From Lentisphaera profundi (GTDB lineage Bacteria; Verrucomicrobiota; Lentisphaeria; Lentisphaerales; Lentisphaeraceae), in contig NZ_CP117812.1 of assembly GCF_028728065.1 (NCBI RefSeq), positions 186,001 through 250,000 on the forward strand: 64,000 nucleotides of DNA. The letters run 5' to 3'. The position numbers were made by a program, and so were the translations under genes. Position 1 is the stretch's first letter; the number at the start of each line of letters is the position of its first letter. The notes under the pieces are model-generated. The model was not told the DNA's origin. It searched no databases and saw only the letters and a list, made by a program, of their open reading frames with translations. Below, piece after piece: positions 24,904 to 32,989 of the stretch.

Positions 24904-26415
24904 TTATTTCTTTTTCTTGACGACCTTCTTTTTCTTTTTGGGAGCGGGGTTTACTGCGGGAACAATGTGGACTTCGCCCAAGACTTCATTCACCGTGTAG
25001 TAAGCGTTGCTATGAAGCAGAGGATTACCTTTGGCAGATTTAATGGATCCGAAATCAAAATTATGAGTGTGACCTTTATAGATTTTATCTAAAGTGATGT
25101 GGGCCGACATGGCATCATTAGCAAATTTCACATCAGTGATTTTTAGATCAATGATATCAACTTCAGGGCTGCCATAACCACTTTGGTAAATCCATGTGTT
25201 AGCGTTAGCCTTAATGCTTTCTGACGTCAAAGAAGCCGGGTCAATTTTTTCTGTAAAGACAAGATTAAATCCAGTTTTGGTGATTTGCATGTGATGAACT
25301 TCAAAAGGCGTTTTTCCCGTCCAGTTAACACGTTCTAAAGCACCGGGTTTACGGCCTGTACTATTCCATCCTCGATTTGTACCACCGATAAATAAGGCGC
25401 CATCGGGAGACATCACTGCGGGTACATTGCCCGAGCCAAATCCCTCTCTGAATTTAATTGCCATGCCTTGGTAAACGCCATTGACTTGTTCAAGTGCGAG
25501 GCGAGAGATGAGCGATTGTCCTTGATCGTTGGCAAAAAGTTGATTTTGAAAGGGACCAAATTTGCCATTTGTGGTATCGCAAGCAATACCGCTTGTCGAC
25601 GTACCTAATTTTTGGTGAGGTAAATTAGCCGCAGGAGGAACAAAGTCTTTGATTGTTTCTCTTTCAGTGACGATGCGACCACCGGACTTTGGATCTGGAG
25701 TCTTTGGGCCTATTTCATCGGTTAAACTGTAGAATTTATTGCCAGTAGGGTTGCCTTGGAAAGAGCCGATCTTAAGGTGCTTGACTGAACTGGTGCCATT
25801 CCATAAACCTTGATTATCGGAGTAAAAAACATCACCTAAATGATTGATGCCCATTCCCCCAGGGGAACGAATGCCCGAAGCAGTAGGGATGAGATCGCCA
25901 TTTTCATTTATGCGCACACACCAGCCACGGAAATCGCTTGCTGCCCCGCCAGAGCCTGTAAGGCATAAGACAACCCATATATTACCCTCTTTATCGTGCT
26001 TGGTGCCAAATGCGTATTCGTGGTAATTACCATTAATACCCCAATCATCGCTGATACATTCATATTTGTCGGCGAAACCATCGCCATCAACATCTTTCAT
26101 ACGGGTAACTTCTGGGCGTTGTGTGCACCACAGCCAGCCCTTGTAATAGGAGAGACCGAGAGGCTCGTGAATGCCTGTAGCAAAGAGCGTCCATTTATCA
26201 TTCTTGGGGTCATTATCATAAGCATTTTCAATGATATAAATATCACCTCGACGCGAACCCACAGCGATTTTTTTATTGGGTAAAACTTCGATACAAGTAA
26301 CTTCAAAACCTTCTGGTACAGGGATGTCAGTTATGGTGTAATAATCATTTTCATTGGCAGCACTTAGAATGAATGAACAAGTGATTAGAAAAGTCAGGAA
26401 AAATTGCTTAAACAT
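24904..26415 (-). CDS. Secreted beta-propeller protein (PVC membrane-bound dehydrogenase-like)
   Basis: A 503-residue exported protein. After the signal peptide it starts DIPVPEGFEVTCIEVLPNKK and runs through repeated blade-like segments (GLSYYKGWLWCTQRPEVTRMKDVDGDGFADKYE, GIRSPGGMGINHLGDVFYSDNQG, ALFIGGTNRGWN, quoted in part). This is the PQQ-dehydrogenase-like beta-propeller that in PVC bacteria accompanies cytochrome c proteins. A C-terminal beta domain (about 380-480) and a lysine-rich end (KKKKKVVKKKK) follow. Its start overlaps the stop of the cytochrome gene (TAATG), so the two are translated together and probably work as one electron-transfer unit. Substrate unknown. Confidence 0.78.
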   Translation of the reverse strand: MFKQFFLTFLITCSFILSAANENDYYTITDIPVPEGFEVTCIEVLPNKKIAVGSRRGDIYIIENAYDNDPKNDKWTLFATGIHEPLGLSYYKGWLWCTQRPEVTRMKDVDGDGFADKYECISDDWGINGNYHEYAFGTKHDKEGNIWVVLCLTGSGGAASDFRGWCVRINENGDLIPTASGIRSPGGMGINHLGDVFYSDNQGLWNGTSSVKHLKIGSFQGNPTGNKFYSLTDEIGPKTPDPKSGGRIVTERETIKDFVPPAANLPHQKLGTSTSGIACDTTNGKFGPFQNQLFANDQGQSLISRLALEQVNGVYQGMAIKFREGFGSGNVPAVMSPDGALFIGGTNRGWNSTGRKPGALERVNWTGKTPFEVHHMQITKTGFNLVFTEKIDPASLTSESIKANANTWIYQSGYGSPEVDIIDLKITDVKFANDAMSAHITLDKIYKGHTHNFDFGSIKSAKGNPLLHSNAYYTVNEVLGEVHIVPAVNPAPKKKKKVVKKKK

Positions 26416-28172
26416 TAGAGTACTCCTTTAAAGGTATATTGGAGGGTAAGAGTGGCTTCACCATTAGTGAATTTTACGGGTACAAGTAATTCTTGGGCAT
26501 TGCCGATAGCGCGGAGTTGAGCACCTTTAAGCTGAATGACACTTTTTGAGAGGGTGTATGAATCACCATTTTGTGAAATCTTATCCATGGCGACACGGAA
26601 CCACAAGTTTTTAGAACTGCCCTTAATTTTTATGGTGCGAATGAAGCCAGTTTTTGTTTTATTCGGAGTAAAGAAGTCATGAAATTGAGTTTCGCCTAAG
26701 CTATATTCAAAAGTTGGATAGCGATTTTTATCTAAAGAGTAGCCACGGAAACGTAAATTATGAGTCCGGCGAACATTTGAATTACGGTTGAGTTCCAGTG
26801 GCCATTTAGAATTTTTATTTGCGAGCTCAGCAAATTGTAAATCCGTGCCATAGTTGATGAGTTCATCACTGAGGGGGATAAGGTGGCTAGTGCCACGGCG
26901 ATGCCACATGGGTGCAATATCAAAGAACTGGCCATTCCAGAAGGAAACAAAACTCATGTTTGTCGCATCAAAGATTAAATTCATCTTCCCCGGGTAGGCA
27001 ACGCCAATGGAGCGGGCATTTTTATTATTGAGGAAGTTGCGCATCAGTAGAGCTTTGCCATCTTGAGCAGCGAGAATCTTAGGAGGGAGCTTAGGTCCCT
27101 TACCTTTCTTGCTAGCGGATGTAGTCGCAGATAGGTAGCGATTTGTAAAGTGGTTTTTGAGACTCCAACTAAGAACGAGTTCCTTTTGCCCGGCACCATC
27201 GAAGTAGTCAACTAAAATTTTAGTACGACCCTTTTTTAACTGAATGTACTTACTTGTTTTATCATTGGCGCCGTGAATGCCATCATTATTTATAATTAAA
27301 TTAGAGCGATCATTCAAGTAAAGTTTCGAGCCATCGTCAGAGCGTAGGGTGAATTTGTATTCGCCATCAGTGGGAACTTCGAGGTAGCCTTCAAAAGCCA
27401 TGCCGAAGCCATTTTTTTGTTCAGAAACTTGAAGATCTAATAAACCATCAGAAAGTTTCCCGCTTTTTACAGGAGTTATCTCTGCAAAATTTGGAAGTTT
27501 GGACCACTTGCCTTTGTAGACCTTGAAAGTGAGATCCTGAATTTTAGTGGGGCTATCATCAAGTGAGCATATGTAAGCAGCGATATCTTTGTACTCATCT
27601 TCACTCATATCTTTCATGAGGGCCTGCATCTGTAAGGCACCCGCAGTTTCAGTACCGCGGATATTTTGTTTGAAGTGCTTGAGTTGTTCAAATATGTAGT
27701 AGTTAGATTGGCCAAGGAGTCGAGGTGCCGGTAAGCCCGCGTTGTGGTAACCCATGGCATCTGTGCCATGGCAATGAATACATTTTTCGTAGGCTTTTTT
27801 ACCCTTGATAGCATTGCCCTCATAAAAATTATGTGAGGGGGCTTCCGGAAGCTTTAGGGCATAATCAAGTGCGGCATTGAGTTCTACGGGCGTGAGTGCC
27901 ATGGAAGCAAGAACCGCTTTCATTGTGGTACTACCGACACTTTTTCTTTTCCCGCTCAAAATAGCGGCCATTTGTTCTTTGGCGTAAACTTTTTTGAGGA
28001 TTGTTAAGTTTGGAGCCCCAGCGGGACCAGCTAAACCAGCGCCATTGGGTGTATGGCAGACGACGCATGATTTGGTGTAGATCTCTTTTCCTTTATTGGG
28101 AGCCGCATAGAGAGAGGCGGCATAGAAGAGGCTTACTGTGAAAATCAGTAAGTGTTGACGAAATTTATTCAT
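26415..28172 (-). CDS. Diheme cytochrome c protein with PA14 domain
   Basis: A 585-residue exported protein. Two cytochrome c domains come first, with haem sites C-V-V-C-H and C-I-H-C-H. A PA14 domain (about 225-340: GMAFEGYLEVPTDGEYKFTL, DDGSKLYLND, YFDGAGQKELVLSW) follows, then a C-terminal beta domain found in similar PVC proteins (FDATNMSFVSFWNGQF). PA14 domains bind glycans, so the protein may anchor a redox centre on polysaccharide. It is co-translated with the beta-propeller gene. No shared ECF-type promoter is seen upstream. Confidence 0.85.
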   Translation of the reverse strand: MNKFRQHLLIFTVSLFYAASLYAAPNKGKEIYTKSCVVCHTPNGAGLAGPAGAPNLTILKKVYAKEQMAAILSGKRKSVGSTTMKAVLASMALTPVELNAALDYALKLPEAPSHNFYEGNAIKGKKAYEKCIHCHGTDAMGYHNAGLPAPRLLGQSNYYIFEQLKHFKQNIRGTETAGALQMQALMKDMSEDEYKDIAAYICSLDDSPTKIQDLTFKVYKGKWSKLPNFAEITPVKSGKLSDGLLDLQVSEQKNGFGMAFEGYLEVPTDGEYKFTLRSDDGSKLYLNDRSNLIINNDGIHGANDKTSKYIQLKKGRTKILVDYFDGAGQKELVLSWSLKNHFTNRYLSATTSASKKGKGPKLPPKILAAQDGKALLMRNFLNNKNARSIGVAYPGKMNLIFDATNMSFVSFWNGQFFDIAPMWHRRGTSHLIPLSDELINYGTDLQFAELANKNSKWPLELNRNSNVRRTHNLRFRGYSLDKNRYPTFEYSLGETQFHDFFTPNKTKTGFIRTIKIKGSSKNLWFRVAMDKISQNGDSYTLSKSVIQLKGAQLRAIGNAQELLVPVKFTNGEATLTLQYTFKGVL

Positions 28173-28340
28173 ATTAAATCCTTGTGCTAGTTAGAGTATG
28201 TATACGCTAAAAATAATTAAGTCGAAACAGCAAACGCAAATAAATGTTATATTTTATGTTAATAAACCGCCTAAAGGCTATATATATTGTATGAATACGG
28301 CACATTCTTGTAGATTATTAGATTTCTCTAGGTACAAAAA

Positions 28341-28372
28341 AACATATCCTTGGATATTTCCAAGGATATGTT
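28341..28372 (-). terminator. Strong rho-independent terminator of the large PEPCK-like gene
   Basis: AACATATCCTTGGA and its exact reverse complement form a 14-bp stem with a 4-nt loop. On the minus strand it is followed by TTTTTGTACC. It lies about 20 nt after the stop at 28391. Confidence 0.85.
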
Positions 28373-28390
28373 CATTTAACTAGCTAGTTA

Positions 28391-31300
28391 TTAAGGGCAG
28401 ATCGGGTCGGCTCCTAAAGTACCTGTAAGCTTTGTGATTTGCTTAGCTTTAGCTAATGGCTTGTTCAAGACTTTGAGTCTGTCTTCCAAAGTTTTTTTAA
28501 GTTCTTCTTTGACATTAGGTTTTTGTAATTTTTTGTTGAGGTAAGCAATACTCGCTAAACGATATTGTTCATCTTTAGATACTTTGAGTTCAAGTCTTGC
28601 TTGGTACCATTCGCTACTAATGACTTCTTGGCGTGAAAAGAGATCACGAAAAGCTTGATCAGTAACGATCATGCCTTCGTACTCACCATAAGCCATTATG
28701 TGGACAAGAGCTTTTAAAGGTGGGATGGCACTTAAGTCTGAACCTTCATCAATAAAGCGTCTCGCAATGAGAGTTTGATTCTCAACAATATTATTGATGC
28801 CATCAACAAAATTTTCTATGGACTGTAGTTCGGGTTTGAGCATGTCATCGGGGAAAATAGTATGAGGGTTATCGAAGATTTTTCCCATGAAACGAGTAGT
28901 GAATTCTTTCGTGATGCGATAGCCCAAGCGACTAGCTTTTACTGATTCACCTTGATGTTCAAAATCCTCAATTTTTTCAAGGAAGCGATTTTTGAGTAGG
29001 TATTCAGCACTGCGTTCTTGTGGTGTGAGGCGAGACCAAATTTCTGGGATGATAAGGCTTATATCGTGATCCAATTTATAGCGTGTGCCAATGTAACCCG
29101 CAGCGGAAGAAAAGCCTTGGTAATCGGTTAAGATATAAGAGAGTAGGGCATTGTTGAGATCCGCGGTTGCAGGAAGGCAATTGAATGGGCCTTTAGTAAG
29201 TGCGCCTTCAGAACCTGCGCCAGTCGTGGAAGGAGACTTGCCAGTTAAACTACAGATGAAATCCATGAAAAGTTCAGGGAGATCTTGGTAGTGAAGTGGG
29301 CTATAAACCGCGAGGGGTCTAATACCTGGTTCAGCCGGATTATTACGTCGCCCAGGGAGAACAGCATTCACAGGGTTATAGAGCGCTTGTTCAGGAGTAA
29401 GTTGACGACTGATACGTGCACTCACTTCAGCTAAATAATGAGGTTCCTGGCAAAGTAAATCACCGCGGGTTTGGAGGTAGCGAGGATTTTTGGAAGGGGC
29501 GCCGTTGACAATGCGCGGAGCATCAGACGCCACGAAGTAATCATCACCTGCGGCAGCTTGTTTTATATTATCTTGCATAGCTTCTGTATACTCAGAAAGT
29601 AAAATGCTGTGCTCAAGCATTTCTTTGGCACTTTCGGCTGGGAGAGCTTCAAAATTACAGACAAATAAGTCATCACTCGCTAGATCAGCTTCAGCTTCTA
29701 AGTCAAAGCCACGGATGATGGCATCATCTGGGCGTTGGAAGAAGCGGTACTCACAGTTTTCGGTGATTTTCACGCTAGGATTATTATAATCGGGGTTGAG
29801 ACCTTTTAAGGCTTCACTAGGAACGACTGCGGATGCGGAGATATCATCTTCCCATTGGATTTTATAGCTCGGGAGGAAGTCTTGACGCAGCTTGAAAGTA
29901 CGCCAGCTGGCATCGGTATTTTGCGCAACACGCAAATAAATCCCCGTGAGTTTGCGATTGTCGCATTTGAGTTCGTGCCCATCTTCGCCATTAACTTCAT
30001 CAACGGAGAAATGGCTTTGCCATTCTTCGGCCCATTCTTCGCGGTAAAAGCGTTTCACCATAAAGACGATAGCTTTGATGTATCCGGGGATAGAGCGTAG
30101 CCAGGTATTATAGGATTCGCTATATTTTGAAAGTGGAGTGAGTAGTTTAATAACAGAACCTAAACTTCTCTCTGAGCTTAAAATATCACGACTTATAGGA
30201 TCTGAAGAACCGGCATCTTTGAAACGTCCACGGTAATTACGACCAATAATTTCTTCGACGAGTTTCATATCATCAGAGAATTTACTGACAAAAACAGGAC
30301 CCGCAAAAGTAGCGTTGGAGAGGGATTTTGAGATTTCGGATTTTCCGCCGCCAGAGACGGTACAAGGTTTGTGGCAGAGGGTGCCTTCGGCTTCAGTGCC
30401 CACGAGACGCCAAGAATCGGTATAAGGATGTTTCTCTAAGGAGACTTTGTAGCCATTGGGCAGGACATAGTGTGCATCTTCCGCAATGGCAATACTCAGT
30501 TCGTCACCCCAGCTGACTCGCTGTGTGGATAGATCGAAATAAGCATCGTTGGGCAGGTAGAAAATATTTTCGTAGTTTTGATCTGAGGCATAACCCTCTG
30601 GGTGAGTTTTCACACTGTCCCCTAGGCTTGCCAACATTTTTTTGAATGTGGCTTCAGGATCTTTATTGAGTGTCTCAGCAGATATTTTACTTGCAAGGTG
30701 ATAACGAGGGAGGGCAAGAGCACCACCCGCGTGTTCTTCTTCAGCTAAGCCAAAGAGATTGGCGGAATAGGAAATCTGAGTTTTAACTTCTTTTTTACAG
30801 TAGCCGAAATAATTATCAGTAATGATAGTAATGACTTGGCCTTCTTTGTTGCGTGAGCAAATTTTGAAAGGTTGGCCATCATTATAGAGTTCGTCTTCAT
30901 TGGCCCAGCACATACCATCGTGTTTTTGACGTTCCGTCGCTTGAGCAATAGGAGGTAGACCTAGTTCTTTTTTACGTAGAGTGAGTAATTGTGGAGCGAG
31001 GATCACACAGCCAGTGTGACCCGTCCAAGTTTCAGGATCCAAGGCAGCATCATTGGCAGCTTGATAGGGATCGCCACCATTGCCGAAAATTGATTCAACA
31101 AAATCCAGACTTGAGACGAGACCTGCAGGGGCAATGAAGCGGATTTCTAATGACTTGGCTGAAGTGAAGCCAGGAATATCTGGTACAACGAGTGGGCGTA
31201 GTAATAAGGAGGTGAAAGCATGGGCAGGAGTTTTGAGTTCACTAGTGAAAGGAATGCGCATGAGTTCTTCGGGAACATCGCTGAATGAATGATGAAGCAT

Positions 31301-31795
31301 TTTTTCAAAGATTGCGAGGGGGACTTCTTTTTTGTCAAAAGCTACAGGAATTTCACCCGCGACAATATGAAAAACGCCTTTAGTCGTACGACGATCATTT
31401 TTTGGGTTGTGTAAAACACCTTGTTTGATGCGTACAGAATTAACGTAAGGCGTTTTATATTCTTTGGCATCGGGAGGCAAAGAAAGTTCGCGTGCCATAC
31501 CGTAGATATCTAAGGAGTATGTCGTAGCAGGAAGGGAGACTTTGTTTTCGCCAAAGAGAGAATCAATATAGGCCTGTATTCTGGTGTCGACTGGTGAGAG
31601 ATCAGTTTTTGAAAAGCGCTTGCGTGCGAGGATATTATTGATGATATTTTGGCCAATGCCGATATCATCGTTATCAAGAGTGGTAGGTTCCCCAAGCAAG
31701 GATAAGCGTAGGTTGAGGTATTGGATAAGTTGTTCGCGGTCGCGGAAAGTAGGACTTGTTCCCGTTTGTAAGCGGGCAGAATCGAGATTTTTCAT
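28391..31795 (-). CDS. Probable PPi-type phosphoenolpyruvate carboxykinase
   Basis: A 1134-residue cytosolic protein from the ATG at 31795 (GGAGACACT just upstream; an in-frame ATG at 31852 has none). There is no signal peptide or membrane segment. I recognise it mainly from its great length and the central block CHKPCTVSGGGKSEISKSL, which corresponds to the kinase-1-like loop of PPi-dependent PEPCK described in Propionibacterium and Entamoeba. GTP- and ATP-PEPCKs are half this size. That enzyme interconverts PEP plus CO2 plus Pi with oxaloacetate plus PPi. An ACT-malic enzyme at 37833 acts in the same part of metabolism. It is a single gene closed by a strong terminator. The name rests on memory of the family and should be confirmed by a search. 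Confidence 0.62.
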   Translation of the reverse strand: MKNLDSARLQTGTSPTFRDREQLIQYLNLRLSLLGEPTTLDNDDIGIGQNIINNILARKRFSKTDLSPVDTRIQAYIDSLFGENKVSLPATTYSLDIYGMARELSLPPDAKEYKTPYVNSVRIKQGVLHNPKNDRRTTKGVFHIVAGEIPVAFDKKEVPLAIFEKMLHHSFSDVPEELMRIPFTSELKTPAHAFTSLLLRPLVVPDIPGFTSAKSLEIRFIAPAGLVSSLDFVESIFGNGGDPYQAANDAALDPETWTGHTGCVILAPQLLTLRKKELGLPPIAQATERQKHDGMCWANEDELYNDGQPFKICSRNKEGQVITIITDNYFGYCKKEVKTQISYSANLFGLAEEEHAGGALALPRYHLASKISAETLNKDPEATFKKMLASLGDSVKTHPEGYASDQNYENIFYLPNDAYFDLSTQRVSWGDELSIAIAEDAHYVLPNGYKVSLEKHPYTDSWRLVGTEAEGTLCHKPCTVSGGGKSEISKSLSNATFAGPVFVSKFSDDMKLVEEIIGRNYRGRFKDAGSSDPISRDILSSERSLGSVIKLLTPLSKYSESYNTWLRSIPGYIKAIVFMVKRFYREEWAEEWQSHFSVDEVNGEDGHELKCDNRKLTGIYLRVAQNTDASWRTFKLRQDFLPSYKIQWEDDISASAVVPSEALKGLNPDYNNPSVKITENCEYRFFQRPDDAIIRGFDLEAEADLASDDLFVCNFEALPAESAKEMLEHSILLSEYTEAMQDNIKQAAAGDDYFVASDAPRIVNGAPSKNPRYLQTRGDLLCQEPHYLAEVSARISRQLTPEQALYNPVNAVLPGRRNNPAEPGIRPLAVYSPLHYQDLPELFMDFICSLTGKSPSTTGAGSEGALTKGPFNCLPATADLNNALLSYILTDYQGFSSAAGYIGTRYKLDHDISLIIPEIWSRLTPQERSAEYLLKNRFLEKIEDFEHQGESVKASRLGYRITKEFTTRFMGKIFDNPHTIFPDDMLKPELQSIENFVDGINNIVENQTLIARRFIDEGSDLSAIPPLKALVHIMAYGEYEGMIVTDQAFRDLFSRQEVISSEWYQARLELKVSKDEQYRLASIAYLNKKLQKPNVKEELKKTLEDRLKVLNKPLAKAKQITKLTGTLGADPICP

Positions 31796-31940
31796 AGTGT
31801 CTCCAGTATTTTGAATGCTGGATAAACTATGTCCTAAGTCTTTGGAAACCAAAGGTGAAAAAATTAATATGACGTAAAACCGAGCTATATAAGTAGACTA
31901 ATTAAAGGGCTAGAGACTCTTAGAGTGATTCGAGCTTGGT

Positions 31941-32423
31941 TCAGCCGTAAGCCTTAATGATCTTTTCGATCATGAGCGTGGTAGAAAAACCAGCTTTAAA
32001 CTTGAGGATTTGGATTTCAATATCTCTTTCTTCAAGTGCCCGACGTTCATTTTGATTAATGGTGTCGATGGTATAATCTCCGCCTTTAACGTAAATATGT
32101 GGCTGGATCTCTAAAAGAGTATTAAGGGCTTCTAGGTCGTCAAAGATGACAACTTTAGTAACGCAATCGAGTGAAGCGAGCATGTAGGCGCGATCTTCTT
32201 CATTGATAATGGGGCGACGTGGATCTTTAAGGGCTTTTACTGAAGCATCACTATTAAGGGCGATCACTAAAGCATTGCCAAGTTCCGAGGCTTCTTCAAG
32301 ATATTCCATATGTCCAGGGTGAAGTAAGTCAAAGACACCATTGGTGGCCACTACTTTTCCTTGGAATTCAGCTTTCCACTGAATGAACTGTGAAAGGCTT
32401 ATGATTTTATCTTTATTAGCCAT
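31941..32423 (-). CDS. rfaE2: D-glycero-beta-D-manno-heptose 1-phosphate adenylyltransferase (RfaE2/HldE C-domain)
   Basis: A 160-residue nucleotidyltransferase from the ATG at 32423 (MANKDKII; an upstream in-frame ATG at 32450 adds nine residues). VVATNGVFDLLHPGHMEYLEEA holds the H-x-G-H site; NSDASVKALKDPRRPI, YVKGGDY and KFKAGFSTTLMIEKI complete the family pattern. It makes ADP-heptose for the lipopolysaccharide core; the separate kinase domain (HldE-N) is not in this window. It lies after the L28 gene and its terminator. Confidence 0.9.
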   Translation of the reverse strand: MANKDKIISLSQFIQWKAEFQGKVVATNGVFDLLHPGHMEYLEEASELGNALVIALNSDASVKALKDPRRPIINEEDRAYMLASLDCVTKVVIFDDLEALNTLLEIQPHIYVKGGDYTIDTINQNERRALEERDIEIQILKFKAGFSTTLMIEKIIKAYG

Positions 32424-32454
32424 AGTATGCAGACCCTTAAATTTGTACAAAAAA

Positions 32455-32477
32455 AAGCGCCGAACGAGTCGGCGCTT
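32455..32477 (-). terminator. Rho-independent terminator after rpmB
   Basis: AAGCGCCGA and TCGGCGCTT form a perfect 9-bp stem around a 5-nt loop, followed on the minus strand by a run of T. It is 21 nt after the rpmB stop. Confidence 0.88.
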
Positions 32478-32497
32478 AAAAAATCAATCTTCGTGGA

Positions 32498-32722
32498 TTA
32501 CTTTACCACAAGACCTGTACGAATACATGCTGTGCAAACATTAATAGTGCAAGCAGTGCCGTTGATTTTGGCCTTAACTTTCTGGATGTTTGGTTTAAAA
32601 ACACGCTTGTTAGTTTTAACAAGTTTTAAACCGATACCACCAGCTTTCTTCGCAATACCACGGTGAACAATTGTTCCACCAACATGTGGTTTTTTTCCGC
32701 AAAAGTGACATTCTTTAGCCAT
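32498..32722 (-). CDS. rpmB: Ribosomal protein bL28
   Basis: A 74-residue protein, MAKECHFCGKKPHVGG, then KKAGGIGLKLVKTNKRVFKPNIQ and VCTACIRTGLVVK. Two C-x-x-C pairs (HFCG preceded by Cys, and C-T-A-C) show the zinc-binding form of L28. The start is the ATG at 32722; the longer open frame upstream runs through the tRNA and is not coding. tRNA-Lys lies 41 nt upstream on the same strand. Confidence 0.95.
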   Translation of the reverse strand: MAKECHFCGKKPHVGGTIVHRGIAKKAGGIGLKLVKTNKRVFKPNIQKVKAKINGTACTINVCTACIRTGLVVK

Positions 32723-32763
32723 CGTTATTCTCTCAATATAATCATTTTTAAAACAAGAGGAAG

Positions 32764-32836
32764 TGAGTTGTCTGGGGCTCGAACCCAGGACCCACGCCTT
32801 AAAAGGGCGTTGCTCTACCGACTGAGCTAACAACTC
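32764..32836 (-). tRNA. tRNA-Lys (anticodon UUU)
   Basis: On the minus strand the acceptor arms GAGTTGT and ACAACTC pair, with discriminator A. The D arm reads TAGCTCAGTCGGTAGAGCA, the anticodon loop CTTTTAA sits on an ACGCC/GGCGT stem, and the T loop is GTTCGAGCC. CCA is not encoded. It is 73 nt long and lies directly upstream of rpmB. Confidence 0.95.
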
Positions 32837-32989
32837 GAGTTCCTGAAAAATTTGTGTGCTAACAATACGCAAAAGAGAGATTTATGCAAACCGTATTTTT
32901 TAGAAAAATCAAAAAAAAGTAAATAATATGCTTTGGGCTTTTGATCTCTGGGCAATTACGGCGTATTAATATAAAAATTTGAGAGCCTT

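Noticed and set aside
28198-28383. 61-residue frame before the terminator at 28341
   Set aside because: It runs into the terminator stem, has no ribosome site and no protein-like pattern.
32498-32872. 124-residue version of L28
   Set aside because: The N-terminal extension is translated from tRNA-Lys; L28 begins at 32722.
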